In this document: positions 62,993 to 64,000 of the stretch, piece by piece
How positions within the stretch are numbered: position 1 is the stretch's first letter
Layout of the letters: each line of letters starts with the position of its first letter
Assembly (NCBI GenBank): GCA_000818945.1
Contig: KN805386.1
Location: forward strand, 124,425-188,424
DNA length: 64,000 nt
Direction of reading: 5' to 3'
From: Schizochytrium sp. CCTCC M209059
Taxonomy: Eukaryota; Sar; Bigyra; Thraustochytrida; Thraustochytriidae
Made by a program: the position numbers and the translations under genes
Notes under the pieces: model-generated
The model's input: the letters and a program-made list of their open reading frames with translations, nothing else
The model's database searches: none
Told to the model about the DNA's origin: nothing

Positions 62993-63772
62993 TTAGATCT
63001 TGCTCTGGTAGCCCATGCGGATGGCACCGTCAAGGCGAATGCACTCGCCGTTGAGGTAGCCGTTGTCGATGATAGACGTGCACATGTGCGCAAACTCCTC
63101 GGGCTTTCCGAGGCGCTTGGGCGCGACAACGGAGAGCGCGAGGCCAGTCTTGACCTTCTCCGAGGCGGCGGCCATGAGCGGGGTCTCCATGATGCCGGGG
63201 AGGACCGTGAGCACACGGATACCGTAGGTGCCGAGATCACGAGCCATGGGCAGGGTCATGCCCGTCACAGCGCCCTTGCTGGCGCTGTAGGCAGCCTGGC
63301 CCTTCTGGCCGTCAATGGCAGCGACCGAGGCGGTGTTAATGATGACACCGCGAAGACCGTTCTCGTCCGGCTCGTTCTTGGCCATCTCTGCGGCGGCATA
63401 CTTGGATGCGTTAAAGGTGCCGTACAGGTTGACCTGGACCACGAAGTCAAAGATGCCCGAGTCGTGCACGCCACCCTTCTTGTTAATGGTGGTCGTAGCG
63501 CTGCCCACGCCAGCGCAGTTGATCACACCATGCACACCGCCGAACTTGGCCGCGGCGCCCTGGACGGCAGCCTTGATAGACTCTTCCTTGGTGGCGTCCA
63601 TCTGGAAAAAGGCCGAGCGGGGGCCGAGCTCCTTGCAGACGGCGGGGCCGCGCTCCTCATCGCGGTCAAGGATGGCGACATTGGCGCCCTGCGCGGCCAG
63701 CATGCGCGCCGTCGCCTCGCCGAGGCCCGAAGCTCCGCCAGTGATCAAGTACGTCTTGCCCTTGCGATCCAT
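62993..63772 (-). CDS. HSD17B10-like: Short-chain dehydrogenase, 3-hydroxyacyl-CoA dehydrogenase type 2 (HSD17B10-like)
   Basis: A 259-residue classical SDR. The nucleotide site TGGASGLG is at 11-18, Asp36 (LDRD) indicates NAD preference, NCAG is at 85-88, and the catalytic triad is Ser149, Tyr162 and Lys166 (YSASK). The end ECIRLDGAIRM closely matches the C-terminus of animal HSD17B10, which oxidises (S)-3-hydroxyacyl-CoA in branched-chain and fatty acid breakdown and, in animals, belongs to mitochondrial RNase P. The final tripeptide SKI resembles a peroxisomal PTS1, and no presequence is visible from the ATG at 63770-63772, so peroxisomal or cytosolic location is possible. The frame opens upstream from a TTG, but the ATG immediately precedes the conserved start and is preferred. 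Confidence 0.92.
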   Translation of the reverse strand: MDRKGKTYLITGGASGLGEATARMLAAQGANVAILDRDEERGPAVCKELGPRSAFFQMDATKEESIKAAVQGAAAKFGGVHGVINCAGVGSATTTINKKGGVHDSGIFDFVVQVNLYGTFNASKYAAAEMAKNEPDENGLRGVIINTASVAAIDGQKGQAAYSASKGAVTGMTLPMARDLGTYGIRVLTVLPGIMETPLMAAASEKVKTGLALSVVAPKRLGKPEEFAHMCTSIIDNGYLNGECIRLDGAIRMGYQSKI

Positions 63773-64000
63773 CTTGCGTCTCTTTTTATCAAGTCTTGCT
63801 TGAGTGTGAGCCTGGGCTTTTGCTTCTTTCTCTTTTGGCAACTATTGGAGATCTGCGCAGCGAAATCAAACCCAATCCCGATTCCGATATAGAGTGTAAC
63901 CAACAAAGAGGTCATCCACGTCCGACCAACATTGTCCGTCCTCATCGTCAGTCCTCCTCTTTTCGTTTTCCCCCTCCTCATCCCCTCGCCAGCACTTCGG
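63773..64000. other. Upstream region of the dehydrogenase gene (window edge)
   Basis: About 230 bp of probable 5' UTR and promoter, cut by the end of the window. No element is recognised. Confidence 0.5.

Noticed and set aside
63773..63841. N-terminal extension of the dehydrogenase from 63841
   Set aside because: It starts at TTG and the extension is Lys/Gln-rich without presequence character; the ATG at 63770-63772 abuts the conserved SDR start.

Overview
This is a nuclear eukaryotic window. It is GC-rich, with G/C-ended codons, almost all intronless genes, large low-complexity spacers and two runs of N. The gene set includes a formin with WASH-CCDC53-like repeats, R2R3 and 3R MYB factors, an AWS-SET methyltransferase, a PX sorting nexin, an HPP membrane protein, NAD kinase and an HSD17B10-like dehydrogenase. 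Together with single-exon genes up to 5.7 kb, this suggests a unicellular stramenopile such as a thraustochytrid. That placement is inferred; no marker gene proves it. I found no rRNA, convincing tRNA or CRISPR array.

Layout. 0-5.4 kb (all minus): a secreted papain-like protease, then a 1119-residue protein with importin-alpha-type ARM repeats joined to a domain that reads like the bacterial NEL E3 ubiquitin ligase, including its C-x-D catalytic motif. 6.6-11.2 kb (minus): a frameshifted TPR (kinesin-light-chain-like) pseudogene and a 15-exon LRR gene in which nine exons are exactly 84 bp, one repeat each, with every intron in phase 2. 12.9-14.8 kb: a 3R-MYB gene. 15-33 kb: mostly simple-sequence DNA, including a 229-bp (CTTG)n tract, a 38-bp C-rich run and a 534-bp perfect (GTCTG)n array, plus a gag remnant with an in-frame amber codon. 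33.3-34.5 kb: an R2R3 MYB gene broken by an assembly gap.

35.4-53.3 kb is gene-dense: formin (-), PX sorting nexin (+), ankyrin/RanBP2-finger/U-box ligase (-), HPP protein (-), coiled-coil protein (-) and SET methyltransferase (+). Formin/PX and coiled-coil/SET are divergent pairs; PX and the U-box gene converge. 53.7-59.4 kb holds three plus-strand genes sharing a HEPN-like RNxxxH domain. The last two lie in a 2.18-kb direct tandem duplication that is nearly identical except across the HEPN-like domain, where about 35 of 101 residues differ. 59.5-63.8 kb: NAD kinase and the dehydrogenase, both minus.

The genes are not an operon or one pathway. Shared themes are ubiquitin ligation (ARM-NEL, U-box), actin and membrane traffic (formin, PX) and transcription/chromatin (two MYBs, SET). 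The best candidates for something undescribed are the ARM-NEL fusion, the HEPN-like cluster with its mosaic duplication, and the one-repeat-per-exon LRR gene.
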